DNA from: an uncultured Roseibacillus sp.
GTDB taxonomy: Bacteria > Verrucomicrobiota > Verrucomicrobiia > Verrucomicrobiales > Akkermansiaceae
Length of the DNA stretch: 49,225 nucleotides
Assembly (NCBI GenBank): GCA_937949965.1
Contig: CALFBF010000082.1
Span: 1 to 49,225, forward strand
Reading direction: 5' to 3'
The notes under the pieces are model-generated. The model had not been told where the DNA came from. It did no database searches and saw nothing but the letters and a program-made list of their open reading frames with translations. The position numbers and the translations under genes were made by a program. Numbering within the stretch: the first letter of the stretch is position 1; the number at the start of each line of letters is the position of its first letter. Below, piece by piece: positions 39,915 through 48,822 of the stretch.

Positions 39915-41447
39915 ATGTCACTTACACGCACGGGAAAAAGTATAAACCAAAGTTCGATTAAGTTAATTACGGGAAGAGGGAAGCGTATTCAAGCTCAGGT
40001 GAAGGAGATTCGGGTAGACTCAGTTACCTTTGAAGTACTAGGTTTGGACAGTGTTCTTCAAATTTCGGAGATTTTGAGGGATGTTGAAATTGAGATTGAA
40101 GGAAAACTGGCCTATCGAGGTGAACTATCGGTTTCAGGACTTGTTCCTCTTGGAGTTATGGTTGTGTGCGAAGCACGCCTTTCAGGCCCTTGGTTACTCG
40201 ACTCATTTGGATCAGAAGAGTTTTTAGAAAACATAGCGAAGGATCTTGAAGAGCATACGGTTCAGTGGGCAGAGAGTCAGGAAATTCGACCACTTTTCCG
40301 CTCAGTAGTAGCAGATTTGGAGACTTATTTATCTGGGCTCGAAAGTTGGTGTGACCGAGTGGAATGCGGGGCTTTGTCCAATCGTGAGGATAGCTCCGAA
40401 AGAGAGCGTAGAATCTTGGCGGAATTAGGGCCTATTGTCAGTTTGGAGATCAAATCGCATTTTGCTGATTATGAACGAGTGGTTTCGAAATTAGATGCCG
40501 AAAATAGGCATATACACCGAAATCATCTTATGAAGGCAGCGCATCGTTTTATCTTACAGTCACCCTTCAGTTATCGCTGTTTTACTAAACCTCTGGGCTA
40601 TGCTGGAGATTATGGAATGGTGAATTTGATGCTTGGTAGCCCTTACCAAGGAGCCACTTTGTTTGGAAAATTGTTGAACTACGCGTTTATGCAGACTGGG
40701 CCTGTAGTAGCGCATCGGAACCGAATCGATTATTTGGTGGGCACCTTGGGTGATGTTGCAAAGAAACGAGCTGATCGTGGATTGCGGACCCGAATTCTAA
40801 ACCTTGGTTGTGGACCTGCTGAGGAAGTGCAGCGGTTTATTGAATCGAATTCAGTGAGTGAGTTCTGTGATTTTGAACTCCTGGACTTTAATCCTGAAAC
40901 ATTACGTTATACCGCTGGGCAGTTAGATTTAGCGAAGCAGAAAGGGGAGCGAGAAGTGAATACAAAATTAATCGAAGAATCGGTTCAGAATTTCCTCAAG
41001 CAAGCTTCACGTGGTGAGAGTTACCCTAAAGAAAGCTATGATTTAGTCTATTGTGCAGGGTTATTCGATTATTTACAGCAACGTTTTTGCGCTAAATTGA
41101 CTGCGGTCATGTTTGATCTGGTTAAGAATGGGGGCAAGGCAGTTGTTACCAATGTGTCACGTGACAACACCATTCCAGCCGTGATGTCTGACTTTCTTGA
41201 ATGGACTCTCATTGAGCGAACACAAGAAGAAATGATGGATCTCGTTCCCAAAAATCATTTAAGTGTTCTTAAAGAATTGAAATCTGATTCGACTCATATT
41301 AATCTCTTTTTAGAGCTTACTAAATCAGAGGCTCTTCATCGTGATGTGGAACCGACTCACCAAAGTGATACAGCCGAAGGCCATCGACCCGAAGTTTTTG
41401 GAACGCTTCGAGGCCGAAGAGGCTATCGCGAGAGTTCCCAATTATAA
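39915..41447 (+). CDS. PilZ-like domain plus SAM methyltransferase (PhcB-like)
   Basis: Encodes 510 residues. Residues 15-95 look like a PilZ-type barrel (RGKRIQAQVKEIRVDSVTFE, GLDSVLQISEIL). A helical linker follows, then a class I methyltransferase from about residue 205: GYAGDYGMVNLM, THE SAM motif ILNLGCGPAEEVQ (294-306), and YDLVYCAGLFDYL. This arrangement is seen in proteins annotated as 3-hydroxypalmitic acid methyl ester biosynthesis (PhcB family), which methylate 3-hydroxy fatty acids into quorum signals. The next two genes (kinase, receiver) fit the phc operon. The last 35 or so residues are read in a second frame over the start of the kinase gene and do not look like family sequence. 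The signal molecule itself is inferred only. Confidence 0.65.
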   Translation: MSLTRTGKSINQSSIKLITGRGKRIQAQVKEIRVDSVTFEVLGLDSVLQISEILRDVEIEIEGKLAYRGELSVSGLVPLGVMVVCEARLSGPWLLDSFGSEEFLENIAKDLEEHTVQWAESQEIRPLFRSVVADLETYLSGLESWCDRVECGALSNREDSSERERRILAELGPIVSLEIKSHFADYERVVSKLDAENRHIHRNHLMKAAHRFILQSPFSYRCFTKPLGYAGDYGMVNLMLGSPYQGATLFGKLLNYAFMQTGPVVAHRNRIDYLVGTLGDVAKKRADRGLRTRILNLGCGPAEEVQRFIESNSVSEFCDFELLDFNPETLRYTAGQLDLAKQKGEREVNTKLIEESVQNFLKQASRGESYPKESYDLVYCAGLFDYLQQRFCAKLTAVMFDLVKNGGKAVVTNVSRDNTIPAVMSDFLEWTLIERTQEEMMDLVPKNHLSVLKELKSDSTHINLFLELTKSEALHRDVEPTHQSDTAEGHRPEVFGTLRGRRGYRESSQL

Positions 41448-44058
41448 GATCGCAAGCGGATTAGGAGCTATCTTTATTGCTGCAGGTTCAGTAATGGACC
41501 GGCTAGCATTTCCAGAGGACTGGAAGATTTTGGTCCTTTTACGGGCCGAGTGCGCTTTCACCTTATTGTTACTTTACGCGCTTTTGTGCACGAAGTGGGG
41601 TGAAAAACGACATCTTCTCATCGGACATTTCATCGAGGGCTCGCTTATTCTGAGTATTCTGGCCATGATCGGTAATACGGGGGGGGCGACCTCTCCCTAT
41701 TACGCTGGACTGTGTTTGGTCATGGTTGGAGCGAGTCTTTTATTGAGGTGGTCTCTTTGGCACGGAGTCTTTAATGTCGCGTTTTGTTGCGGGTGTTACA
41801 GTCTTTTGATTTTCATGATTCCTACGGAACCTTCTAGCGAAGTGGGGAATCCTGTCGCGGTATCGAGTTTCTTTTTGTATGTTACGGGATTTTTCACGGC
41901 GGCGGGTACTTATTTCTTGTACGAACTCCGTCTTAATGAATTCAGTCTGCGAGAGAAGTTGACTGCAGAGCGGAAGAGGCTCGAAAAGATCAATCGTAAG
42001 TTGCAAGCAACTGATCAAACGAAAACGAATTTCTTCGCCAATGTGAGCCACGAATTGAGAACTCCGCTTACCTTAATTTTAGGTCCGTTAGATCAACTGG
42101 CGTCTTACGAGCCTATTCAGGGAAATGCGAAGTTTCGTTCGTTAGTTTCTTCGATGGAAGATAACGGACTTCGCTTGCTCAGGCTGATTAATGAGCTTCT
42201 TGATCTCATCCGGCTCGATAGTGGTGAGCAAATTGTTAAAACCGAATTAACTCGTATTGATGATATTGTCTCTTCCATTCATCGTTCTTTGCTGCCAACT
42301 GCAGAGGAGAAAGGGCTCAAGCTCGAGCTGAAGGTCGCAGAGGCTCCTAAGGGGACTTACACCGTAGATCGGATGAAGTTTGAGAAAATTCTCATTAACT
42401 TAGCGACTAATGCTCTTAAATTCACTCCTCCAGGCGGGCGGGTTTGTTTAGCGGTTCGGGAGACGAGTGAGGGTTTTGCGGAGTTCATGGTCTCTGACAC
42501 GGGAGAGGGAATGTCTAAGGACGAGCGTGATAATGTTTTCCGACGTTTTTGGCAGGCTGATACGAGTAGCAAACGGAAGCATCGTGGAGCGGGAATCGGC
42601 CTTTCTCTGGTGAAGAGTTTGGTTGATTTGTTAGATGGTAATGTCTCGGTTAACAGCACTTTAGGAAAAGGAACTACTTTTCTAGTAAATCTCCCTGTTG
42701 GGAAGGCTGCCGCAGAAGGCTCGCTCAAGAAGGTAAAGGTCAATAAGCTTGACGTGATTGAAGAACTCAATCGCAAAGCACAGCTGAGCGGAGACCGGAT
42801 CGTCTCTCGCAAAGTGCCTAAGGTGCGCCCTGATGAGGTAGCTCTGAATAAAGGGAAAAAACCGGTGGTTCTGGTCGCTGAGGATGAGCCTGATGTGCGC
42901 AACTTGATCGTATCTCAGTTAGGAGGTTATCAATTACTGGTTGCTGAAGATGGAGAGCAGGCTTTTCAACTAGCGGCGCAGTATCAACCTGATCTTATTT
43001 TATTAGACTGGATGATGCCGGTTCGTGATGGTCTCGAAGTTTGTCGAATGATTCGCGCTACTGCTTCCTTGAACCGTGTCCCTATCATCATGCTTACTGC
43101 TAGAATTGATGAGCGTTCCAAGATTCTGGCTTTGGAAGCTGGGGCCAATGACTTTCTCACTAAGCCTTTCGTGCCGACAGAACTGCGCCTGCGAATCTCA
43201 CACTTGCTTAATGCGGGTCGGTTCGAGCGTGAAGTGGTTCAGAAATCCGAAGAGTTAGGAGCTGCTTTGGAAGAGCTCAAGGAGTCTGAGTCTATGCTCG
43301 TACAGGCCGAGAAGCTTTCTTCCTTAGGCCAGATGAGCGCGGGGATCATTCATGAGATCAATAATCCTCTCAACTACGCTAAGACTAATCTTTATTCTTT
43401 ACGCACCTTTTCCAAGTTACTCCCTGGCGAAGAGAAGGATGATTTCCTTGAAGTGACTTCGGATGTGGAAGAAGGGCTCGAAAGGGTCGTCCAAATTGTG
43501 AAAGACCTCCGTAGTTTTGCGGTTAAGGATAAGACCCAGTATAATGATGTGAATCTTGCAAGCGTTGTGGCAGCTAGTTCTCGATTGCTCGGCAACCGAT
43601 TAACGAACGTCAACTTTGATGCAGCGGTACCAGACCATGTTCACATCAGTGGTAATTCTAATCAGCTCTGCCAAGTTTTCGTGAACTTCCTCCAGAACTC
43701 TTTGGATGCTTTGAAGGACGCGGATCGTGAAAACGAGAAAGGTCGTATCAAAGTTGATTTGACCCAGGATGACGAGTGGATCTCGCTGCACTTCCGTGAC
43801 AATGGTTGCGGAATTTCCAAAGAGGCTCAGCAAAAAATATTCGACCCTTTTTATAGTAGTAAAGAGGTTGGTCAAGGGATGGGTCTTGGGTTAAGTATTT
43901 GTTATCGCATTTTGGAGCAGCATGGAGTCAAGATAGAACTCGAAAGTGAAGTGGGGAAAGGAACTCACTTCACTCTTAATTTTCCAATCATTCTAGACGA
44001 CCGGGAGTTCGAAAAATCTCTTAAAACTAATTTCGCTAAAAAATCTTTAAAACATTAA
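41344..44058 (+). CDS. Hybrid sensor kinase: TM region, kinase, receiver, second kinase (PhcS-PhcR fusion-like)
   Basis: Encodes 904 residues from ATG 41344. About six membrane segments fill residues 35-195. A first kinase has HisKA FFANVSHELRTP (His near 236) and HATPase NALKFTPPGGRV, DTGEGMS and RGAGIGLSLVKSLVDLLDG. A receiver domain follows (VLVAEDEPDVRNL; Asp near 555 in LILLDWMMPVRDG; Lys in FLTKPF). Then a second kinase: HisKA LGQMSAGIIHEINNPLNYAK (His near 670) and HATPase FRDNGCGISKEAQQ, GLGLSI. In Ralstonia the membrane kinase PhcS and the receiver-kinase PhcR are separate; here the order matches both joined. The start overlaps the methyltransferase gene by 104 bp, and the stop is 1 bp from the next gene. 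Confidence 0.85.
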   Translation: MWNRLTKVIQPKAIDPKFLERFEAEEAIARVPNYKIASGLGAIFIAAGSVMDRLAFPEDWKILVLLRAECAFTLLLLYALLCTKWGEKRHLLIGHFIEGSLILSILAMIGNTGGATSPYYAGLCLVMVGASLLLRWSLWHGVFNVAFCCGCYSLLIFMIPTEPSSEVGNPVAVSSFFLYVTGFFTAAGTYFLYELRLNEFSLREKLTAERKRLEKINRKLQATDQTKTNFFANVSHELRTPLTLILGPLDQLASYEPIQGNAKFRSLVSSMEDNGLRLLRLINELLDLIRLDSGEQIVKTELTRIDDIVSSIHRSLLPTAEEKGLKLELKVAEAPKGTYTVDRMKFEKILINLATNALKFTPPGGRVCLAVRETSEGFAEFMVSDTGEGMSKDERDNVFRRFWQADTSSKRKHRGAGIGLSLVKSLVDLLDGNVSVNSTLGKGTTFLVNLPVGKAAAEGSLKKVKVNKLDVIEELNRKAQLSGDRIVSRKVPKVRPDEVALNKGKKPVVLVAEDEPDVRNLIVSQLGGYQLLVAEDGEQAFQLAAQYQPDLILLDWMMPVRDGLEVCRMIRATASLNRVPIIMLTARIDERSKILALEAGANDFLTKPFVPTELRLRISHLLNAGRFEREVVQKSEELGAALEELKESESMLVQAEKLSSLGQMSAGIIHEINNPLNYAKTNLYSLRTFSKLLPGEEKDDFLEVTSDVEEGLERVVQIVKDLRSFAVKDKTQYNDVNLASVVAASSRLLGNRLTNVNFDAAVPDHVHISGNSNQLCQVFVNFLQNSLDALKDADRENEKGRIKVDLTQDDEWISLHFRDNGCGISKEAQQKIFDPFYSSKEVGQGMGLGLSICYRILEQHGVKIELESEVGKGTHFTLNFPIILDDREFEKSLKTNFAKKSLKH

Positions 44059-44059
44059 C

Positions 44060-45208
44060 ATGAGTGACAACAACGTAGTCCCACCAGCAGGTAATAACTA
44101 TTACATTCTCTTTGTCGATGATGAGGAGAAAACACGGAAAGCCTTCCTTCGACTTTTCCAAGATGAATTCAAGATTCTCTTGGCTGGAGATGGAATGGAA
44201 GGCTTTGAAATCTTTCAGGAGAGAAAGGACGAGATCGGAGTCATTGTTACCGATCAGAAGATGCCTCGTGAGACTGGTGTTAAGTTTCTCTCTAGAGTTG
44301 CAGAGGTTGATAGTGACATTGTGCGCATCCTCTCCACTGCTTATGCGGAATTAGACGCTGCTGTTGCAGGAGTGAACGAGGGTGGTATTTATCGCTACGT
44401 GACCAAGCCATGGGATGTGCCTGAGCTAGAGATTACTCTTCGACGTGCGATGGAGCTGTTCACCTTGCGCAAACAATCTGTTAGCGAAAGTAATTCAGGT
44501 GGTCTTGATGTTGATCAATTGCTTCTGAATCAAAACGTTACGAACTTGGCCTTCTCGCAAGCAATTGCCACCGATGGGATGCCAGTCTTTATGCGTGCAG
44601 GGAGTGTCTTCCTAGGAATGTTAGGACGCAAGGGTCTTGGCCGTGAAGAAGGGGTGAATTGGACCACGCGCTATCTGGCGCAGAGCCAGTTCTTTAAAGA
44701 TGCCTTCCGAGAGTCCAAGGAAATATTAAGTGGGCAAGGTGAGCTTGACTGGTCGCGGACAGCTCCGCCGGCTGCAGTGATTCAAGCAGCGGTGATTGGT
44801 TGCCAGAGGATTGAACTCCAATCGAGTGGAAGTGAGTCTAGTATCTGGCCTGGTCCTGCCCCTTCTCTTTCTGAGATTCTGCGTCCGCTGATGGTGGCCT
44901 TTTCGGCCATGGTCGTGCAGATTCCGGGAGGGACTTGTAGAGTTGTTAGTAACTTTAATACCGTCGATTTTCAGTTTTCAGGTTATCCCCTCGAGAACGG
45001 TCAACACCAGTTGGCGGTGAGTCCAGATACAAATATGGTCTTAGGTGAGTTGTTACGCGCTTGTATCCTTATCGAAGCCAGCGGGGGTCGTTTGAGTTTG
45101 TTCAAGAGGGATGAAGGTCTCACCATTCGACTCGGTTTTGAGAAGGATGCTCCCTCTGATGATGCCGGTCTGGCTGCGGTAGAACAGCTCACTTCTGCAA
45201 ATAGCTAG
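44060..45208 (+). CDS. Response regulator with a long C-terminal domain (PhcQ-like)
   Basis: Encodes 382 residues. Residues 14-125 are a full receiver domain: acidic pair Asp20/Asp21, phosphoacceptor Asp65 (VTDQKMP), Thr93 and Lys116 (VTKPW). The remaining 250 residues have no DNA-binding motif; their last part (NMVLGELLRACILIEASGGR, then LSLFKRDEGLTIRLGF) resembles a degenerate histidine-kinase ATPase domain. A receiver protein of this size without DNA-binding output, next to a PhcB-like methyltransferase and a PhcS/R-like kinase, fits PhcQ. It starts 1 bp after the kinase stop, so translation is coupled. Confidence 0.75.
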   Translation: MSDNNVVPPAGNNYYILFVDDEEKTRKAFLRLFQDEFKILLAGDGMEGFEIFQERKDEIGVIVTDQKMPRETGVKFLSRVAEVDSDIVRILSTAYAELDAAVAGVNEGGIYRYVTKPWDVPELEITLRRAMELFTLRKQSVSESNSGGLDVDQLLLNQNVTNLAFSQAIATDGMPVFMRAGSVFLGMLGRKGLGREEGVNWTTRYLAQSQFFKDAFRESKEILSGQGELDWSRTAPPAAVIQAAVIGCQRIELQSSGSESSIWPGPAPSLSEILRPLMVAFSAMVVQIPGGTCRVVSNFNTVDFQFSGYPLENGQHQLAVSPDTNMVLGELLRACILIEASGGRLSLFKRDEGLTIRLGFEKDAPSDDAGLAAVEQLTSANS

Positions 45209-45238
45209 GTTTTACAATTACCAAATCCCGAGTGTGCT

Positions 45239-45622
45239 ATGATTAAGTTCGTCTATTGTGTGCGGAAGAAAGAAGGTGCGTCGGAGGAGGAGTTTTATCG
45301 TTACTGGAAAGAAAATCACGGCCCATTAGTGAAGAGTTTCTCGGAAACAATGGGTTCGTTGAAATACGTCCAAAGCCACACCATCGACACTGTGATGAAC
45401 GATGTCGGGCGCGAAGTGCGTGGTATGAGACCGGCTTACGACGGAATTACAGAAGTCTGGTTTGAGTCCGAAGAGGCGCTCAACGCGATGTTGCAAACCG
45501 ACAAGGGCAAAGCCGCGAACAAGGCTCTCATCGAGGACGAGGCCCGTTTTTGCCATTTTGCGGAGTGCTCGGTTTTTCTAACAAAGGAACACGTGATCTT
45601 TGATCATATTGAGCATCGATGA
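45239..45622 (+). CDS. EthD-domain protein
   Basis: Encodes 127 residues. MIKFVYCVRKKEGASEEEFYR followed at once by WKENHGPLVKSF is the EthD/dimeric alpha-beta barrel pattern, with ITEVWFESEEAL in the later strand. Such small ferredoxin-like proteins occur as components of degradation or oxidase systems; some are polyketide- or fatty-acid-modifying, most are uncharacterised. It lies 30 bp after the PhcQ-like gene and may be in the same operon, which would make it a candidate for signal processing or degradation. That is inference from position alone. Confidence 0.75.
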   Translation: MIKFVYCVRKKEGASEEEFYRYWKENHGPLVKSFSETMGSLKYVQSHTIDTVMNDVGREVRGMRPAYDGITEVWFESEEALNAMLQTDKGKAANKALIEDEARFCHFAECSVFLTKEHVIFDHIEHR

Positions 45623-45711
45623 TGCTAGTGCATAGCGTGTGTGGAGGAGCAATTTAATACCCGTTTTCTTAGACAACGGTTGTTGAGATTGATCTCGTCC
45701 CGTAATGACCT

Positions 45712-46011
45712 TCAAGAGTCAGGGAGGATTGCGTCTGGATTTGAATCGGGACGGTAAAAAGTGGGGAGGTAGGCTGATTCCGGGATTTTGTGTGGTCCGT
45801 CAAGATAGTCGGGCAGTAACTCAGGGAATCGCTCATAGAGAGGAGTCATCGCGTTTAAGAACAGATCTGCCATGAGTTTACCAATTACTCTTTTGTATTC
45901 GGAGAAGTTCTCAATTGAATCATGATCCTGAACGAATGCAGTGCTCTGGTCTAAATAGGCTCCGATTCGGGCTAACAGATGGCTGAGTTCTTCTGCTTCA
46001 CTAGATTTCAT
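45712..46011 (-). CDS. Conserved-looking small protein, unknown
   Basis: Encodes 99 residues from the ATG at 46011 (TTG at 46026 would add five). It is mostly helical and acidic: EAEELSHLLARIGAYLDQST at the start, a proline-rich C-terminal end (LLPDYLDGPHKIPESAYLPT). No signal peptide, membrane segment or known motif. It converges with the EthD gene and precedes the ychF stop by 56 bp on the same strand, being downstream of ychF. The start is not clear and the family is not recognised by me. Confidence 0.5.
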   Translation of the reverse strand: MKSSEAEELSHLLARIGAYLDQSTAFVQDHDSIENFSEYKRVIGKLMADLFLNAMTPLYERFPELLPDYLDGPHKIPESAYLPTFYRPDSNPDAILPDS

Positions 46012-46067
46012 ATTAATTTGAACCAAGTAAGAGAGCGTTTTTATCAGCGATTTTCAATAGGCTAAAT

Positions 46068-47183
46068 TTAGACGTTGAAGCGGAATTCGATCACGTCGCC
46101 GTCCTTTACTTCGTAGTCTTTGCCTTCGATTCGGTATTTACCGGCATCTCGGGCGGCTGCTTTGGAACCCAGAGTTGTTAGGTCGTCGTAGTGGACCACT
46201 TCAGCAGCAATGAAGCCGCGCTCAAAGTCGGTGTGTATCACCCCTGCAGCAGCAGGAGCCTTATCTCCTGCGATGATGGTCCAAGCACGTGTTTCCTTTT
46301 CACCAGTAGTGAGATAGGTGCGTAGACCGAGGAGATGATAGACCCCTTTGATGAGGGTGGAGACGCCTGAGTCCGAGACGTTCATATCGGTGAGGAATTC
46401 GCTGGCTTCCTCGGGAGAGAGATCAATGAGTTCTTCTTCGATTCGAGCGGAGATGACGATCGCTTCTGCGCCATGTGCTTCTGCCGCGTAGGCGCGCACT
46501 TTTTGGACCATGGGGTGGTTATCGGGATTAGCAACGGCATCGCCAAGTTCGTCCTCCGTTACGTTACAGGCGAAGATGGTTCTCTTGGAAGTGAGGAGAG
46601 GGAACTCTCGGTTGAGGAGGGTGCGTTCGTCGTCGTCTAGGTCGGCTGTAATGGCAGGTTTACCAGAGTCGAGGTGGGGGATGAGCTTTTCGCACAAAGC
46701 GACTTCGGCAGCGGCTTCCTTATCGCTGCGTGCTTTTTTGGCCCGAGATTCCTTCCGTTTTTCCAGTGCTGCGATGTCGGCAAGAATGAGCTCGGAGTTG
46801 ATGATCTCGATATCGCGTGTGGGGTCGACCGAACCGAGTTCGTGAATGATGTCGTCGTTCTCAAAGCAGCGTACGACTTGAACGATGGCGTCTACTTCGC
46901 GAATGTTAGCGAGGAACTTGTTTCCGAGTCCTTCTCCCTTCGAGGCTCCTTCCACGAGACCAGCGATGTCAACAAACTCGATCGCTGTCGGAATGAGCTC
47001 CTTGGAGCCCGAGAGCTTGGAAAGAGCGTCTAGGCGTTCGTCTGGTACGGTGACCACGCCGACATTGGGATCGATGGTGCAGAAGGGGTAGTTGGCCGCC
47101 TCGGCTTTGCGAGTACGAGTGAGGGCATTAAAGAGGGTCGATTTTCCCACATTCGGCATTCCAACAATTCCGGCTTTGAGCAT
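46068..47183 (-). CDS. ychF: Redox-regulated ATPase YchF
   Basis: Encodes 371 residues from the ATG at 47183 (a TTG nine codons earlier is less likely). P-loop [12 protein letters not shown] at residues 5-16; [20 protein letters not shown] is switch II; NVTEDEL replaces the NKxD guanine motif, as usual in this Obg-like family that binds ATP; the TGS domain ends [20 protein letters not shown] and [18 protein letters not shown]. YchF associates with ribosomes and is implicated in stress responses. Divergent from trpA. Confidence 0.94.
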   Translation of the reverse strand: MLKAGIVGMPNVGKSTLFNALTRTRKAEAANYPFCTIDPNVGVVTVPDERLDALSKLSGSKELIPTAIEFVDIAGLVEGASKGEGLGNKFLANIREVDAIVQVVRCFENDDIIHELGSVDPTRDIEIINSELILADIAALEKRKESRAKKARSDKEAAAEVALCEKLIPHLDSGKPAITADLDDDERTLLNREFPLLTSKRTIFACNVTEDELGDAVANPDNHPMVQKVRAYAAEAHGAEAIVISARIEEELIDLSPEEASEFLTDMNVSDSGVSTLIKGVYHLLGLRTYLTTGEKETRAWTIIAGDKAPAAAGVIHTDFERGFIAAEVVHYDDLTTLGSKAAARDAGKYRIEGKDYEVKDGDVIEFRFNV

Positions 47184-47322
47184 GTGGTGGGAATGCGGGA
47201 ATTTGGGCAAAAGAGAAAGGGAAAAATCACCCTTTGTTCTTTCGAGGCTGTCTTGAGACCCGGTGACAGAATTCTCGAATCAAGACTTTCTCTTAGTTCA
47301 CAAACAAGAGAGATTACGCCCA

Positions 47323-48117
47323 GTGAATCGACTGGATACGACGTTTGAGAGCCTGCGGGCAGAGGGTAAGAAGGCCTTTGTAGCTTATGTGGCAGGAGGG
47401 GACCCGGACTTTGACCGTTCCTTGAATATTCTTTGCGAACTCGCAGAGGCTGGGGCAGATGTAATCGAGCTAGGCCTGCCTTTTTCCGACCCTTTGGCGG
47501 ATGGTATTGTGAACCAGATGGCCGCTGACCGCTCTCTCAAAGCGGGCGGTTCGACCCGAGGTTGTTTGGAGCTGATTCGTGAGTTTCGGAAAGATTATCA
47601 GACCCCGTTAGTCCTGTTCACTTATCTCAATCCCGTTTTCAGCTACGGTTATGAGCAGTTTCATCACGATGCCGCTGCGGCAGGGGCAGATGGGATTCTC
47701 TTGCTCGATCTCCCTCCTGATGAGGCCGAGAAGAATGCAGACTTGGCTAGTGGAAGAGGTCTGCACCATATCCAGCTTATTGCCCCGACGACTCCCGAGG
47801 AACGTGTTGCTCGTCTCGCAGATAGTGCGGAGGGATTCATCTACGCCCTTTCACGCACGGGGGTGACCGGTGCTCACGGTGCTCCTTCCGAAGGTATCGG
47901 GGAGACTGTGGCTCGGATTAAGGCCCATACTCAGGTCCCAGTATGCGTCGGCTTTGGGATCAACACTCCTGAGCAGGCCGCTCTTGTCGCCAGCGTCTCC
48001 GATGGCGTAGTAGTGGGTTCCGCGATTGTTAAAATTATTGAGAACAATGCTAAAGACCCAATGGTCGCCAAAAAGGTGGGAACTTTTGTGAAGACCTTAG
48101 TGGAGGCAATTCGCTGA
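47323..48117 (+). CDS. trpA: Tryptophan synthase alpha subunit
   Basis: Encodes 264 residues from the GTG at 47323 (the frame is open 20 codons further up, but the family starts MNRxDxxFxxLR, matching VNRLDTTFESLRAEGKKAFV). Catalytic Glu49 (VIELGLPFSDPLADG) and Asp60 are at the standard positions. It makes indole and glyceraldehyde-3-phosphate from indole-3-glycerol phosphate for the beta subunit. trpB is not in the window. Convergent with efp. Confidence 0.94.
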   Translation: MNRLDTTFESLRAEGKKAFVAYVAGGDPDFDRSLNILCELAEAGADVIELGLPFSDPLADGIVNQMAADRSLKAGGSTRGCLELIREFRKDYQTPLVLFTYLNPVFSYGYEQFHHDAAAAGADGILLLDLPPDEAEKNADLASGRGLHHIQLIAPTTPEERVARLADSAEGFIYALSRTGVTGAHGAPSEGIGETVARIKAHTQVPVCVGFGINTPEQAALVASVSDGVVVGSAIVKIIENNAKDPMVAKKVGTFVKTLVEAIR

Positions 48118-48171
48118 AGGTATCTGTTACGTTCGCTCGCGCAAGTTGCCGAACCACTGAGATACTCTCTT

Positions 48172-48732
48172 TTAGGCACGGCCCACGTAGGAGCCGTCTG
48201 CGGTGCTGATTTTGAGCACGTCGCCTTCTTTGACGAAGAGGGGAACTTGCACCGTGATCCCGGTTTCTAGCTTAGCTGGCTTGGTTGGGTTGTTTGCGGT
48301 ATCACCCTTAATTCCTTCTGAGGATTCGGTAACAGTTAATTCGACATTAGAGGGTAAGTCGATTGATACTGCTTCGCCTTCGAGGAAGAGGATTTCGGCT
48401 TCGAGGCCTTCTTTCAAAAAGTCCTTGGCGTCGCCGATGAGTGTTTCGTCAAAAGTAACGGTCTCGTAGGTGCTCAAATCCATAAAGTGGAAACCAGTCG
48501 GGTCTGAGTACGAGAACTCTAACTTCTGGCGATCAGTTTCAACGATTTCCACTTTGTCAGAAGAGGCGAAGCGGATCGTTTTCTTGTTTCCATTATTGAA
48601 GGAACGGATGGTCGCCGCAATGAGGGCGTTGCCTTTACCGGGAGTCCGGTGCTCGAGTCCGAGAACGATTCCACGATCTCCTTCATATTTGATACACTGT
48701 CCTTTTTTAAGATTAGTTGCAACAACTGCCAT
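48172..48732 (-). CDS. efp: Elongation factor P
   Basis: Encodes 186 residues from the ATG at 48732 (MAVVATNLKKGQCIKYEG). The loop HRTPGKGNALIAA carries the conserved lysine (Lys33) that is modified in many bacteria. The three beta domains are recognisable (FSYSDPTGFHFMDLSTYET, then TVTESSEGIKGDTANNPTKP). EF-P rescues ribosomes stalled at polyproline. The frame is open upstream but without a better start. Downstream of partial ptsI with a 90-bp gap. Confidence 0.95.
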   Translation of the reverse strand: MAVVATNLKKGQCIKYEGDRGIVLGLEHRTPGKGNALIAATIRSFNNGNKKTIRFASSDKVEIVETDRQKLEFSYSDPTGFHFMDLSTYETVTFDETLIGDAKDFLKEGLEAEILFLEGEAVSIDLPSNVELTVTESSEGIKGDTANNPTKPAKLETGITVQVPLFVKEGDVLKISTADGSYVGRA

Positions 48733-48822
48733 GATGACAAGGGTTGAAGGCGGAAATGAGCCATGTGAAAAGCACAAAGTGAGGAATGGAAGAGTTTGTC
48801 CTCCATCACGTCCCTCTAATCG

